From positions 1 to 49,702 of IMG/VR virus record IMGVR_UViG_3300033150_000531: a stretch of 49,702 bases of DNA; one strand, 5' to 3'. This document shows positions 32,485 to 39,787 of this stretch, piece by piece (position 1 is the first letter of the stretch; every line of letters starts with the position of its first letter). Made by a program: the position numbers and the translations under genes. The notes under the pieces were generated by a model. It was not told the DNA's origin. It saw nothing but the letters and a program-made list of their open reading frames with translations, and did no database searches. Source of the DNA: a virus.

Positions 32485-35262
32485 TTAGCTGTGTTTGGGG
32501 GAAACCGATGATTGAGAGAGGCCGGTCCGTGGATCATGTTGAACCAGGACTGTTATATCATATTCGATGGGAACCTCGCGGGCAAGATGGTCCTGGAGCC
32601 AGCGGTAGTACGGGGGATTCGGGACAATCTGGGCCAGCAGATCCCGGACGGTCCCCATGTACGCGAGCGGCCCATCCAGAAAAAGACTATCGTAAATGTT
32701 CAAGCCCATGTAAACACGCCGTCGAAGCCGGTCCAGGACCATTCGAAGCTCAAACTGGATATCCAGGAGAATATTGGCCGCCGTGCTCTGAATCGGGCAG
32801 TTCAGAATCTCGGACGTATAGGTTTGCCGAATGGAACTCCGGGACCCCAGGAATGTCCTGGATTGCCCCGTATATGGGAGCTCCAGCCTGCATTCCCGGA
32901 TGGTCCGCTCTAAAAGCTCCCGTTGCCAGGCGGCCAAAACCTGATATCGTTGCCGATCCCTTTGGATCAGGGTGTCCAGAACATCCAGGGGTAGGTTCAC
33001 ACCGAGATCCGTCGCGTAGGTGGCCTGGAGCTTCCGGGCCGATCCTCCGTAGATGTTGAGGAAGTTCTGGGTCTTGCCGAGTTGTCGGAACGTATCGAAA
33101 CCATCCAAGGCTCGGGGTGTCTCCGAGTTTAAGTAGGACTGAAGTTCTTCGAGGCTGTAGGTTCGGGGGCCAACCTGGATCTCAGTGCGGTCCTGGCTCC
33201 GGAGCCAGTCCAGAAGTACCTCGATCAATCGAAGGGCCGTGCGGCTGTGACGATCCACGTTTTCCTGGTACTCAGAGATCATGAGGGGGTCGCCGGACAG
33301 AAGAGCCGCCACCCGGAGCTCGATCTGGGACAGGTCCATGCAGATCAGGAAGCCCGGCTCGTAGCGGGTCGTCAGACACGCCTTCAGGGGTTTCGGGAGT
33401 GTCTGGCACGCGGGTCCCTTGCTCGTGATACGGCCCTGGACGGTACCGCCCTCGATCATGTTCTCCGCGGGTCCCGGCACCGGGTACCAGGTCGGGTATG
33501 CGATTGCCAGGTTCGGGCGGGGACCGGGGGCCAGGCGACTCAGAATCGGATTTCGGCGTGTTCCGTACAGCATAGGCCGCGTATAGGAGTTCGTGAGTTT
33601 GACAATGTGTTCATATTCCTGTTGGAGCCGGATCTGTTCTGCAAGCGGATGATCCGGGTTCAGGTACTGCAAGATCAGGTTCGCGTTCTGGGCACTGGTG
33701 GCGATTTGGTTCGTCTTCGGGGTCCAAGCCAAAGACGGGTTGTTCAGGACCCCGGCGGCTTCAGCAGCATCCCGAAACAGAACCGACTTCGAGGTTCCGG
33801 AGCCGGGGCCGCTGAGGATGAGCCCATACTTGTGGTAGGCCCGACTCCAGATGAGGGCTCCCTGCAACGTGAGCCGGAAGTCCATCTCATCGAGGGCATC
33901 TCGATCGAACGCGATGCCGTCCTCTTCCATGTAGAGGACAGTCCAGAGCAGCCGGTTATACCAAGATCGGCAGGTCTCCGAGGATTTCCAGGAGTTCGGG
34001 AGCTCCCGGATCTTTTGCTCCAGGAACCGGACAGCCTTCAGGGTCATTACGGCGTCCTGGATGTTATACCGAAAAAGCTCCTCGGACACAGATTCGTAGC
34101 GTTCATGCCGAAGATCCAGGTGTTCCTCGTAGCCACCGAGACCCAAGAGGGGGGCCAGCGTCTTCAGGGATCGTTCCGGCCTCAATTCCGAATGCAGATA
34201 ATTGAGGACGCCGAGATCCTGGAGCTTCAGGGGTGGCCTCAGAACCCCCTTGAAGAAGGGATCGGCGGCCCTCAGATACAGAAGATCGAACTTCAGGTTC
34301 ATACCGATCAGGGTGCCTTCCCGAGCTCGAAGGTCCCGCAGAAGCCGCCAGAGCCGGAGCCGATGCCGAGGATCCCGGAAGTCGTAGATGGCCGCTCCGT
34401 CCGGTTCCCAGGCGACCGCAACCGTTACAATCAAGTCTCGGGGGTTCCGGATCCCATCAAACGCGAGGCTCTTGGCCGGATGAAAGCAGCGTTGCGGGGG
34501 GTAAGTGGCCACGGCCCCGTAGGTCTCGATATCCAGGCTCAGAGCATCCAGGGACGGTAGATTCGAGGGGTCGGGGGCCACCAAGTACGAAGTCTTCTCA
34601 GATGTTTGGGTGCTCGGTTCAGCTTCCCTCTGCACAAACTCTTGGACCCGGCCTAGATGGTCCCGGACCGCGACCAGGAGACTCGGCTGGCGGCCCGGCA
34701 ACAAGATCTCGGGACTATATGTTGCGAAGACGGTTACGGTGACGGACTCTGGAAGTTCTTGGCCTGCAAGAGTTTCCAGAATGGTGCCCTGTTTCCGGAA
34801 TGCGTCCCGGAGTGTGGACCCGAGCCGCAACGACTTGGCGGCCACGGCCCCAAGAGCCACGATCACGAGCCGCCGATAGCCGACAGCCGCCAGAGTCCGG
34901 ATGTCGTCCAGGAGCCGGGGTTCGCAAGCCCGTATGAGCCGCAGCGGAGGCGTATCCGGATAATTGCAACGGACCGCATAGGCACCATAAACGTCCGCGT
35001 AATTCGCAAGCCGAAAGGCATCCACGTAAAGTCGCTTCAAGAATCGTTGCAGAGGGACTTCACGAATGGACGGCATGTTCAGTAGCAGCAGAATAGCCGT
35101 CTCGGTTGAATGAGCCGCATCTTGAATCCGCCAAAGTGGATGTAGCTGTTGAGTGTTCCCTTCCGGTCCCGCAAGAGGACAATCCCCACAGAATCGGTCA
35201 AGTCGATCAGAGCAGCCGGAGGCGATCGACTCCGACCTCACGGAAGTTTCACAGGTTACCAT
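32485..35262 (-). CDS. Family A DNA polymerase with 3'-5' exonuclease and N-terminal UDG family 4-like Fe-S domain
   Basis: 925 aa. Residues 20-210 follow uracil-DNA glycosylase family 4: C25-x2-C28-x70-C99-x13-C113, RLVIVALGAVAAKSL and a degenerate FATYSPEIL where active enzymes have an His-Pro. Residues 240-415 are a DnaQ-like proofreading exonuclease: LDIET (D244, E246), MNLKFD (D326), YNIQD (D403). Residues 440-925 are the polymerase: motif A DLSQIELR (D643), motif B RQLGKTQNFLNIYGG (R726, K730, Y738), motif C NIYDSLF (D858). It copies the phage genome. ATG 35262 has AGGAG ten bases upstream and lies downstream of the mapped promoter; a longer frame from 35334 would overlap the promoter. 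Confidence 0.85.
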   Translation of the reverse strand: MVTCETSVRSESIASGCSDRLDRFCGDCPLAGPEGNTQQLHPLWRIQDAAHSTETAILLLLNMPSIREVPLQRFLKRLYVDAFRLANYADVYGAYAVRCNYPDTPPLRLIRACEPRLLDDIRTLAAVGYRRLVIVALGAVAAKSLRLGSTLRDAFRKQGTILETLAGQELPESVTVTVFATYSPEILLPGRQPSLLVAVRDHLGRVQEFVQREAEPSTQTSEKTSYLVAPDPSNLPSLDALSLDIETYGAVATYPPQRCFHPAKSLAFDGIRNPRDLIVTVAVAWEPDGAAIYDFRDPRHRLRLWRLLRDLRAREGTLIGMNLKFDLLYLRAADPFFKGVLRPPLKLQDLGVLNYLHSELRPERSLKTLAPLLGLGGYEEHLDLRHERYESVSEELFRYNIQDAVMTLKAVRFLEQKIRELPNSWKSSETCRSWYNRLLWTVLYMEEDGIAFDRDALDEMDFRLTLQGALIWSRAYHKYGLILSGPGSGTSKSVLFRDAAEAAGVLNNPSLAWTPKTNQIATSAQNANLILQYLNPDHPLAEQIRLQQEYEHIVKLTNSYTRPMLYGTRRNPILSRLAPGPRPNLAIAYPTWYPVPGPAENMIEGGTVQGRITSKGPACQTLPKPLKACLTTRYEPGFLICMDLSQIELRVAALLSGDPLMISEYQENVDRHSRTALRLIEVLLDWLRSQDRTEIQVGPRTYSLEELQSYLNSETPRALDGFDTFRQLGKTQNFLNIYGGSARKLQATYATDLGVNLPLDVLDTLIQRDRQRYQVLAAWQRELLERTIRECRLELPYTGQSRTFLGSRSSIRQTYTSEILNCPIQSTAANILLDIQFELRMVLDRLRRRVYMGLNIYDSLFLDGPLAYMGTVRDLLAQIVPNPPYYRWLQDHLAREVPIEYDITVLVQHDPRTGLSQSSVSPKHS

Positions 35263-35313
35263 AGACCGAGAACTCCTGACATCCGGGATTTTGGGTGCTG
35301 AAAGACCGCTTAG

Positions 35314-35342
35314 AGTATAGGCGGCTGAGTTCACCCTGGCAA
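35314..35342 (-). promoter_or_regulatory. Sigma70-type promoter of the polymerase operon, leftward (P35-)
   Basis: Minus strand: -35 TTGCCA (35342-35337), spacer 17, -10 TATACT (35319-35314), predicted start about 35307, 45 bases before the polymerase ATG. The -35 box lies inside the CCTG-N10-CAGG dyad, so a bound protein would compete with RNA polymerase here. Confidence 0.75.
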
Positions 35343-35352
35343 TTTTTGCAGG
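35335..35352. promoter_or_regulatory. Shared dyad between divergent promoters
   Basis: CCTG-N10-CAGG. It is centred at -51.5 from P35(+) and at -36.5 from P35(-). Occupation could activate the spike operon while blocking the polymerase operon. Confidence 0.62.
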
Positions 35353-35359
35353 GGGGCTA

Positions 35360-35388
35360 TTGCGGAAAGCCGAAATCTGTGCTACAGT
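35360..35388 (+). promoter_or_regulatory. Promoter of the spike operon, rightward (P35+)
   Basis: Plus strand: -35 TTGCGG (35360-35365), spacer 17, -10 TACAGT (35383-35388), predicted start G at 35395. The dyad ends seven bases from the -35 box, as at P22 and P31. Confidence 0.65.
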
Positions 35389-35395
35389 AAAAGAG

Positions 35396-35431
35396 TCCCG
35401 AACCGTCCGAGTGGCCGAGCGGTCGGGACGG
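35396..35431 (+). other. Structured 5' leader of the spike operon
   Basis: Two exclusive pairings are possible: GTCCCGA (35396-35402) with TCGGGAC (35423-35429), or CCGTCC (35403-35408) with GGACGG (35426-35431). The structure begins at the predicted first base of the mRNA, as a protective or regulatory 5' hairpin would. Confidence 0.5.
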
Positions 35432-35507
35432 CGAAGGCAGGCGTGGTAGGTGTGGTATTAAGGCCGTCGCCGGAGTATCGGTCACGAAGACATCGGAGAC
35501 ACATCTC

Positions 35508-35912
35508 ATGTCCAACAGCCACGGTTTCTATACGACCTTCGAGGGCGAAGCCACGACCGTCACGGATTCCCTGACAACAGTCTTGGAACTTTCCAATTAC
35601 AGGGGGTATCCGGGCCTCTTGCATCTGGAGGTCGAAAACTCCGGAGACTCAACTCTAAGTCAGTTTCGGATTGAACTTCGGGATCACCCAGATGGTGAAT
35701 GGTACACGTTCTTGGCCGACGGCGACTTCCTGGCCACGGATATCCGGAATCTGTTGTTCTCAGACGGCAACCTACCGACGTTGGCCCCCAGCGATAAAGG
35801 CCACTGCCATGTTCTGACGAATGCGGCCCAAGCAGTCCGAGTGCGGGCGGCTTGTACGTCCGGCAATAGCACGACGATTCGGGTCCGTGGTGCCCGGCTC
35901 GCAGCCATCTGA
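35508..35912 (+). CDS. Small beta-rich virion-like protein
   Basis: 134 aa, beta-sandwich look (GYPGLLHLEVENSGDSTLSQF, TIRVRGARLAAI), no signal peptide or TM. GGAG lies nine bases before the ATG. First gene of the spike operon under P35(+); may be a spike adaptor, head decoration or chaperone. A similar small beta protein often accompanies phage receptor-binding genes, but no family is certain. Confidence 0.55.
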   Translation: MSNSHGFYTTFEGEATTVTDSLTTVLELSNYRGYPGLLHLEVENSGDSTLSQFRIELRDHPDGEWYTFLADGDFLATDIRNLLFSDGNLPTLAPSDKGHCHVLTNAAQAVRVRAACTSGNSTTIRVRGARLAAI

Positions 35913-35970
35913 AATGCCATCTGAGGTGTCATCTAAAACCAGGCTTCCCTGAGATATTAGGACCGGAGCA

Positions 35971-37497
35971 ATGGCGACGTACTACGTTGATCCCGTAAAC
36001 GGAAATGACACGACCGGGAATGGTTCGCAGGAAGCACCGTGGGCCACGATCCACAAAGCGTTCTCGTCCTTGACCGCGGGAACTCACGAGGTGCTCATCG
36101 TCGGAAACGGGGCCATCGTCAACGAGGGAACCAACCAGATTACTCTGACGACGGACGGTGTGAACGTAACAGTGCGGCCCGAAAACACGGGCAACCACTT
36201 CACAGTCCATTGGGATTCCGAGATGTCGGATAACCGAGGCATCTATGTATCCGCGAATGGTTCCAGCATCACGTTCCAGAAGATGATTCTGGACCAGACG
36301 ACATATCCGGTGGATGCCTGGTACACGTTTTTCCTCGGAATCAACTGGACCAATGGCTCCCTGACGTTCAAAGATTGTGATCTCGATGCGAACACGGCAG
36401 CCTTCATGGACCTCCAGAACAATACGGGAACCACAAGCGGCTCCCTGACAATAACGAGATGCCGGATCCGAGCCAGTACGCCAACGACCGCCGCGATGCT
36501 CCGGCTCTACGACATAGGAAACGTTACTTTCACGAATTGCAGCTTCGAAGGGGCTGACGAATTGACGAGCCGTAGTGTGGTCCAAATCCGTGTCAAAGGG
36601 GACAACATCATATTCACGGGTTGTACGGTGGACACTCCCCACTATTACCTCTTGAGTCTCATCAACATGACGGACTACCTGGAGTTCATCACTGTGGAGA
36701 AGTGTAAGCTCAGAGTGGATTCCCTAATGCGAATAGCGGAGTACCTACGTCGTGTCGTCATTCAACACAACACAATCGAGAACACGGGTGAACAAGGTCC
36801 TCTGTTCGGGATTGAAACAGACGGCATAACTTTAACGGTGAACAATCACCCCTTTGAGGAAATTCTCATCTATCGAAACCTTTTCCAGTACACGAATTCA
36901 AATGCAAACCATCTGCTGAGCATTTTTATTGGGGCCGAAGATGCTCAAATCGTCGGAAACAGCTTCATCAGTGACGTTGGGGGGACATCATTCGGAATCG
37001 TTTTGAAGGCGGATCGGATTCACTTCCGAGGTAACTACATCCGGGGTCCCCAGAACAAGCTCGTCTATGTGAGTGGGGCAGCGGCGGCCTTCATCTATAA
37101 CAACGTGATTGTCATGATGAGTACAAATCAGGCATTGGCCGTATCCGTGAACCAGGACTACGACGTGGATCCAAACTACGGGCTGCCGACGGATGCGAAA
37201 CTCTTCGACAATATGGTTCTATGCCCGAATGGTGGCGTACCCTTGGCCGTAGAGTACGACCACCTGGGAGATGATGGAATTCTCGTAGATCAAAACCAGT
37301 ACGAGACATCAGGAACCACATTGGCAACTCTAGGTACGACAACGGTTTTAACTAGCAGTGGTATCAAGGGGCTTCAGGATGCTTGGTTCACGTTCGTAGG
37401 CGGACTCGGAAACAAGGGAGCCGCCAACGACATGAATTCAAGGCTCGTAACGGAGATTCTCGAACACCGGAGAGCTTGTCCGGTTCTTCGATACTAG
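35971..37497 (+). CDS. Right-handed beta-helix tail spike, copy 1
   Basis: 508 aa. The N-terminus (ATYYVDPVNGNDTTGNGSQE) is the start typical of parallel beta-helix proteins of the DUF1565/pectate lyase-like kind, followed by regular 20-25 residue coils rich in Asn, Thr, Ile and Val (NVTFTNCSFEGADELTSRS, LRRVVIQHNTIENTGEQ, AQIVGNSFISDV). Spikes of this fold bind or cleave surface polysaccharide. No catalytic residues can be assigned. It shares the N-terminal signature with the next gene, so the N-terminal part probably docks both to the same tail site. Confidence 0.7.
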   Translation: MATYYVDPVNGNDTTGNGSQEAPWATIHKAFSSLTAGTHEVLIVGNGAIVNEGTNQITLTTDGVNVTVRPENTGNHFTVHWDSEMSDNRGIYVSANGSSITFQKMILDQTTYPVDAWYTFFLGINWTNGSLTFKDCDLDANTAAFMDLQNNTGTTSGSLTITRCRIRASTPTTAAMLRLYDIGNVTFTNCSFEGADELTSRSVVQIRVKGDNIIFTGCTVDTPHYYLLSLINMTDYLEFITVEKCKLRVDSLMRIAEYLRRVVIQHNTIENTGEQGPLFGIETDGITLTVNNHPFEEILIYRNLFQYTNSNANHLLSIFIGAEDAQIVGNSFISDVGGTSFGIVLKADRIHFRGNYIRGPQNKLVYVSGAAAAFIYNNVIVMMSTNQALAVSVNQDYDVDPNYGLPTDAKLFDNMVLCPNGGVPLAVEYDHLGDDGILVDQNQYETSGTTLATLGTTTVLTSSGIKGLQDAWFTFVGGLGNKGAANDMNSRLVTEILEHRRACPVLRY

Positions 37498-37511
37498 TGA
37501 GGTAATGGACA

Positions 37512-38951
37512 ATGGCGACCTACTATGTTGACCCTGTAGATGGCAACGATACGAACACGGGCCAAAGCCCGACGGACGCCTGGAAGACGCTCCGATACGC
37601 GATCGAAAATGTTCCGAGTTCCGCAACTCATACGATCAAAGTTGTCGGGAATTCGCCCGTCTGCTTGGAAGACAACACGGGTCGCATCTACGTCCGAGGT
37701 AATCGAAACATCACAATCGAACCGGACACGGCGGACTCCTGGGAGTTTCAAATCGACACAAACGGTTGGACTGACTTGATCGTCTTTTATATTTGCGAGT
37801 CTGCAAATCTACGGCTCAAGAACTGCATTATGGATGGGAGCCCTTTGGAAAATCTGAGCCTTTACGAAATATTTGATTTTGGGACTGCTGGAGAGCTTGA
37901 ACTTACAGACTGTCAATTCACAAATATACCGACTCGAATTGTAAGTTCGGAAGGAAGTTTGGCCGCTACCGTCATAGCAACAGGCTGTCAATTCACGTCT
38001 TTGGGATCTGTATATTCGCTGTTTTACATTAACGGGTTTACGAAGCTGGAATTGCGAAATTGTATTCTGGAAGCCCCGTCAATCTGTCGTGTTTATGATG
38101 GCACTACAGAAGTCCGGATTCAAGGCTGCACATTAACACTCTCAAACACATTATTTGATCCTTGGAACGTAACAGATCCGACTACCAACAAGTTGGAGTT
38201 CTACGCGGAAAGTTGTGGAATCACGGTTCCAACACTCTGCAAGGAAAACCAAGGCGGTCGGTCCTTCAAGATGATTGCCTGCAATGTGACACTGACGGCT
38301 AATTTAAATGCGGCCATCTTCGGTTTAGCGGCAGGATCCACATATGAGCGACGTTGGGATTCAATCCATTTGGAAAAAACGACTATATCCTGGACTACAC
38401 GCATTGCGTCAAGTTACCCGGTTTTGCGGTTTGGCATTGGTTGCAATCACGTCGTTGTAAAAGATTGCCGGTTGCTACATTACAGCGGTTCAACAGGCGG
38501 ATTCGAGATCGCGGCGAACAATTGCCAAATTGTCCGAAACCGAATCCGAATGCATAGCGGTACCAAGATCCAGGGTGCCCAAAACATAGTTCTAGAGGGT
38601 AACTTGATCGAAGGGTGTTCATCAACTGTACCAGCACTTCACGTTACATCAGACGGGGCTTCCACACCAGCATATACAGGGGGCTTAAGACTTTTGGACA
38701 ACGTAATTCGGAATTGGTTCACGGGACCTGTATTAACAGTGGACGCAGGTGTCCTTTCCACAAATCGGTGCTGGGTGGACCGAAACGTGTACTACACGAA
38801 GGGAACAACACTTGCGAATATCGGCGGCATGTCCTGTAGCACAGTAGCAGATATGCAGGCGACCTGGACTACGAACGGCTGGTACGGCAACGATCAGCAG
38901 TCCGTCGTTCGAGATACGATCCATCTCGACGCAAATGACCTCGATATTTAA
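37512..38951 (+). CDS. Right-handed beta-helix tail spike, copy 2
   Basis: 479 aa. N-terminus ATYYVDPVDGNDTNTGQSPT parallels copy 1, and the body shows the same coil rhythm (LRLKNCIMDGSPLENLS, VVVKDCRLLHYSGSTGG, NCQIVRNRIRMHS). Bodies differ strongly between the copies, which suggests a duplicated anchor with diverged receptor specificity. GAGGT lies eight bases before the ATG. Codon use toward the 3' end is more AT-rich than in copy 1. The 19-base repeat follows two bases after the stop codon. Confidence 0.7.
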   Translation: MATYYVDPVDGNDTNTGQSPTDAWKTLRYAIENVPSSATHTIKVVGNSPVCLEDNTGRIYVRGNRNITIEPDTADSWEFQIDTNGWTDLIVFYICESANLRLKNCIMDGSPLENLSLYEIFDFGTAGELELTDCQFTNIPTRIVSSEGSLAATVIATGCQFTSLGSVYSLFYINGFTKLELRNCILEAPSICRVYDGTTEVRIQGCTLTLSNTLFDPWNVTDPTTNKLEFYAESCGITVPTLCKENQGGRSFKMIACNVTLTANLNAAIFGLAAGSTYERRWDSIHLEKTTISWTTRIASSYPVLRFGIGCNHVVVKDCRLLHYSGSTGGFEIAANNCQIVRNRIRMHSGTKIQGAQNIVLEGNLIEGCSSTVPALHVTSDGASTPAYTGGLRLLDNVIRNWFTGPVLTVDAGVLSTNRCWVDRNVYYTKGTTLANIGGMSCSTVADMQATWTTNGWYGNDQQSVVRDTIHLDANDLDI

Positions 38952-39225
38952 GGGAGGCCGGAACGAAGGGAGAGTAGGAGGCATTTCCTCTTCTTCGGAT
39001 GGGGCAAAAGAAATCCGTCTGAAATAAACAGCTAATAGAAATTTCCGAAAAGCTCGGACTTAAATTGAATTAAAGATTAGATTTGAATTGGATCGGAAGC
39101 AAAGGTCCTTGATCTGAATTGATGAGAGTCTAGTAAACCGCCGATTCCGCCGTGTGGTATGCTTCCGGCGGATTCAGCGGACCGGCCGCTGAATAAAGTG
39201 AATTAGGAGAAGGAGGAAAAATTAT
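38952..39225 (+). promoter_or_regulatory. Boundary between spike operon and accessory cassette
   Basis: AT-rich gap of 274 bases. It holds the reverse copy of the 19-base repeat (38954-38972), one AATAGAAATTTCCG box (39034-39047), several GAATTG-centred near repeats (39064-39120), an inverted repeat CCGCC/GGCGG around a possible -10 TATGCT (39158-39163), and a perfect hairpin ATTCAGCGG-N5-CCGCTGAAT (39172-39194). The same order of elements is met before two later genes of the cassette. No gene is seen. Confidence 0.5.
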
Positions 39226-39495
39226 GTGAACGAGAAGTGGATTAAAGCAAAAACAAATCAAGAAGTTATCGAGGCTTGGCTTCAAGGTTATCAAAGCCAA
39301 ACCGGAAACTTGGCATCTGACGGACGAATGCTTCGAAGTTATGGAGTGCCCATTGCAAGGTTGGTGAATGGAATTGTGTTCCTGGCACCGGAAATGAAAC
39401 GTTTCTGGTCCAAGAGCACGAGTCGTCATCTGGGTTTGGTAAAGGCCACCGCCAAGGCCAGAGGAATGATAATTAGGTGGCAGAAAGGAGAATAG
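39226..39495 (+). CDS. Small protein preceding the ubiquitin-like gene
   Basis: 89 aa, GTG start after GGAGAAGGAGG. Sequence of mixed helix and strand (KTNQEVIEAWLQGYQSQTGN, RSYGVPIARLVNGIVFLAPE) with a Lys-rich end. It ends two bases before the start of the modifier gene, so both share one mRNA and the terminator that follows. It resembles small phage/plasmid proteins with the SYG-x-x-IA pattern but I assign no function. It may be a cassette partner or substrate. Confidence 0.55.
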   Translation: MNEKWIKAKTNQEVIEAWLQGYQSQTGNLASDGRMLRSYGVPIARLVNGIVFLAPEMKRFWSKSTSRHLGLVKATAKARGMIIRWQKGE

Positions 39496-39497
39496 CA

Positions 39498-39716
39498 ATG
39501 GAGGAGAAAATCAGGATTCGGGTTCTCAATCGAGAGACGGGGGACTTCGAGGATCTCTTGATTCCCCAAGGCTCAACCATCCAGAGTGCAAGGGTGTCCA
39601 TCGGAGTGCCGATGGATGCAAGGGTCCAAGTCAACTACGAACCGGTTGACTCGGACTATGAGTTGAAAGAAGGAGACGTGATCACCTGGTCTCACAAGAA
39701 GATCGTGGGCGGGTGA
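39498..39716 (+). CDS. Ubiquitin-like / ThiS-MoaD-like beta-grasp modifier ending in Gly-Gly
   Basis: 72 aa. Strand 1 KIRIRVLNRETG, strand 2 FEDLLIPQG, a short helix region (TIQSARVSIG), strands RVQVNYEPV and VITWSHKKIVGG give the beta-grasp order, with VNYEPV...LKEGD recalling ThiS/MoaD. The protein stops immediately after Gly-Gly, so no processing is needed before adenylation by an E1. ATG 39498 follows AAAGGAG; a start at 39477 overlaps the gene before. It is followed by E2-like, JAB and E1-like genes, so conjugation to targets is the best reading; sulphur transfer is the alternative. Confidence 0.72.
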   Translation: MEEKIRIRVLNRETGDFEDLLIPQGSTIQSARVSIGVPMDARVQVNYEPVDSDYELKEGDVITWSHKKIVGG

Positions 39717-39735
39717 TCCTGTCCTCAAGAATAGG

Positions 39736-39772
39736 AGCCCAGGGCCTCCTAGTGGGGTCCTGGGCTTTTTTT
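39736..39772 (+). terminator. Terminator between modifier and enzyme genes
   Basis: AGCCCAGG and CCTGGGCT form an 8-bp stem followed by seven T. It ends 15 bases before the E2-like start codon. Only a fraction of transcripts would continue, making the modifier more abundant than its enzymes. Confidence 0.85.
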
Positions 39773-39787
39773 GAGGGAGGTGTGGAG

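Noticed and set aside
33247-34560. 437-codon plus-strand frame opposite the DNA polymerase
   Set aside because: Antisense shadow of conserved polymerase and exonuclease motifs; no start signals.
35398-35440. Possible tRNA-Ser fragment (GTGGCCGAGCGGTC)
   Set aside because: The likeness to a D-arm is limited to this stretch; no T-arm or acceptor follows. It forms a leader hairpin instead.
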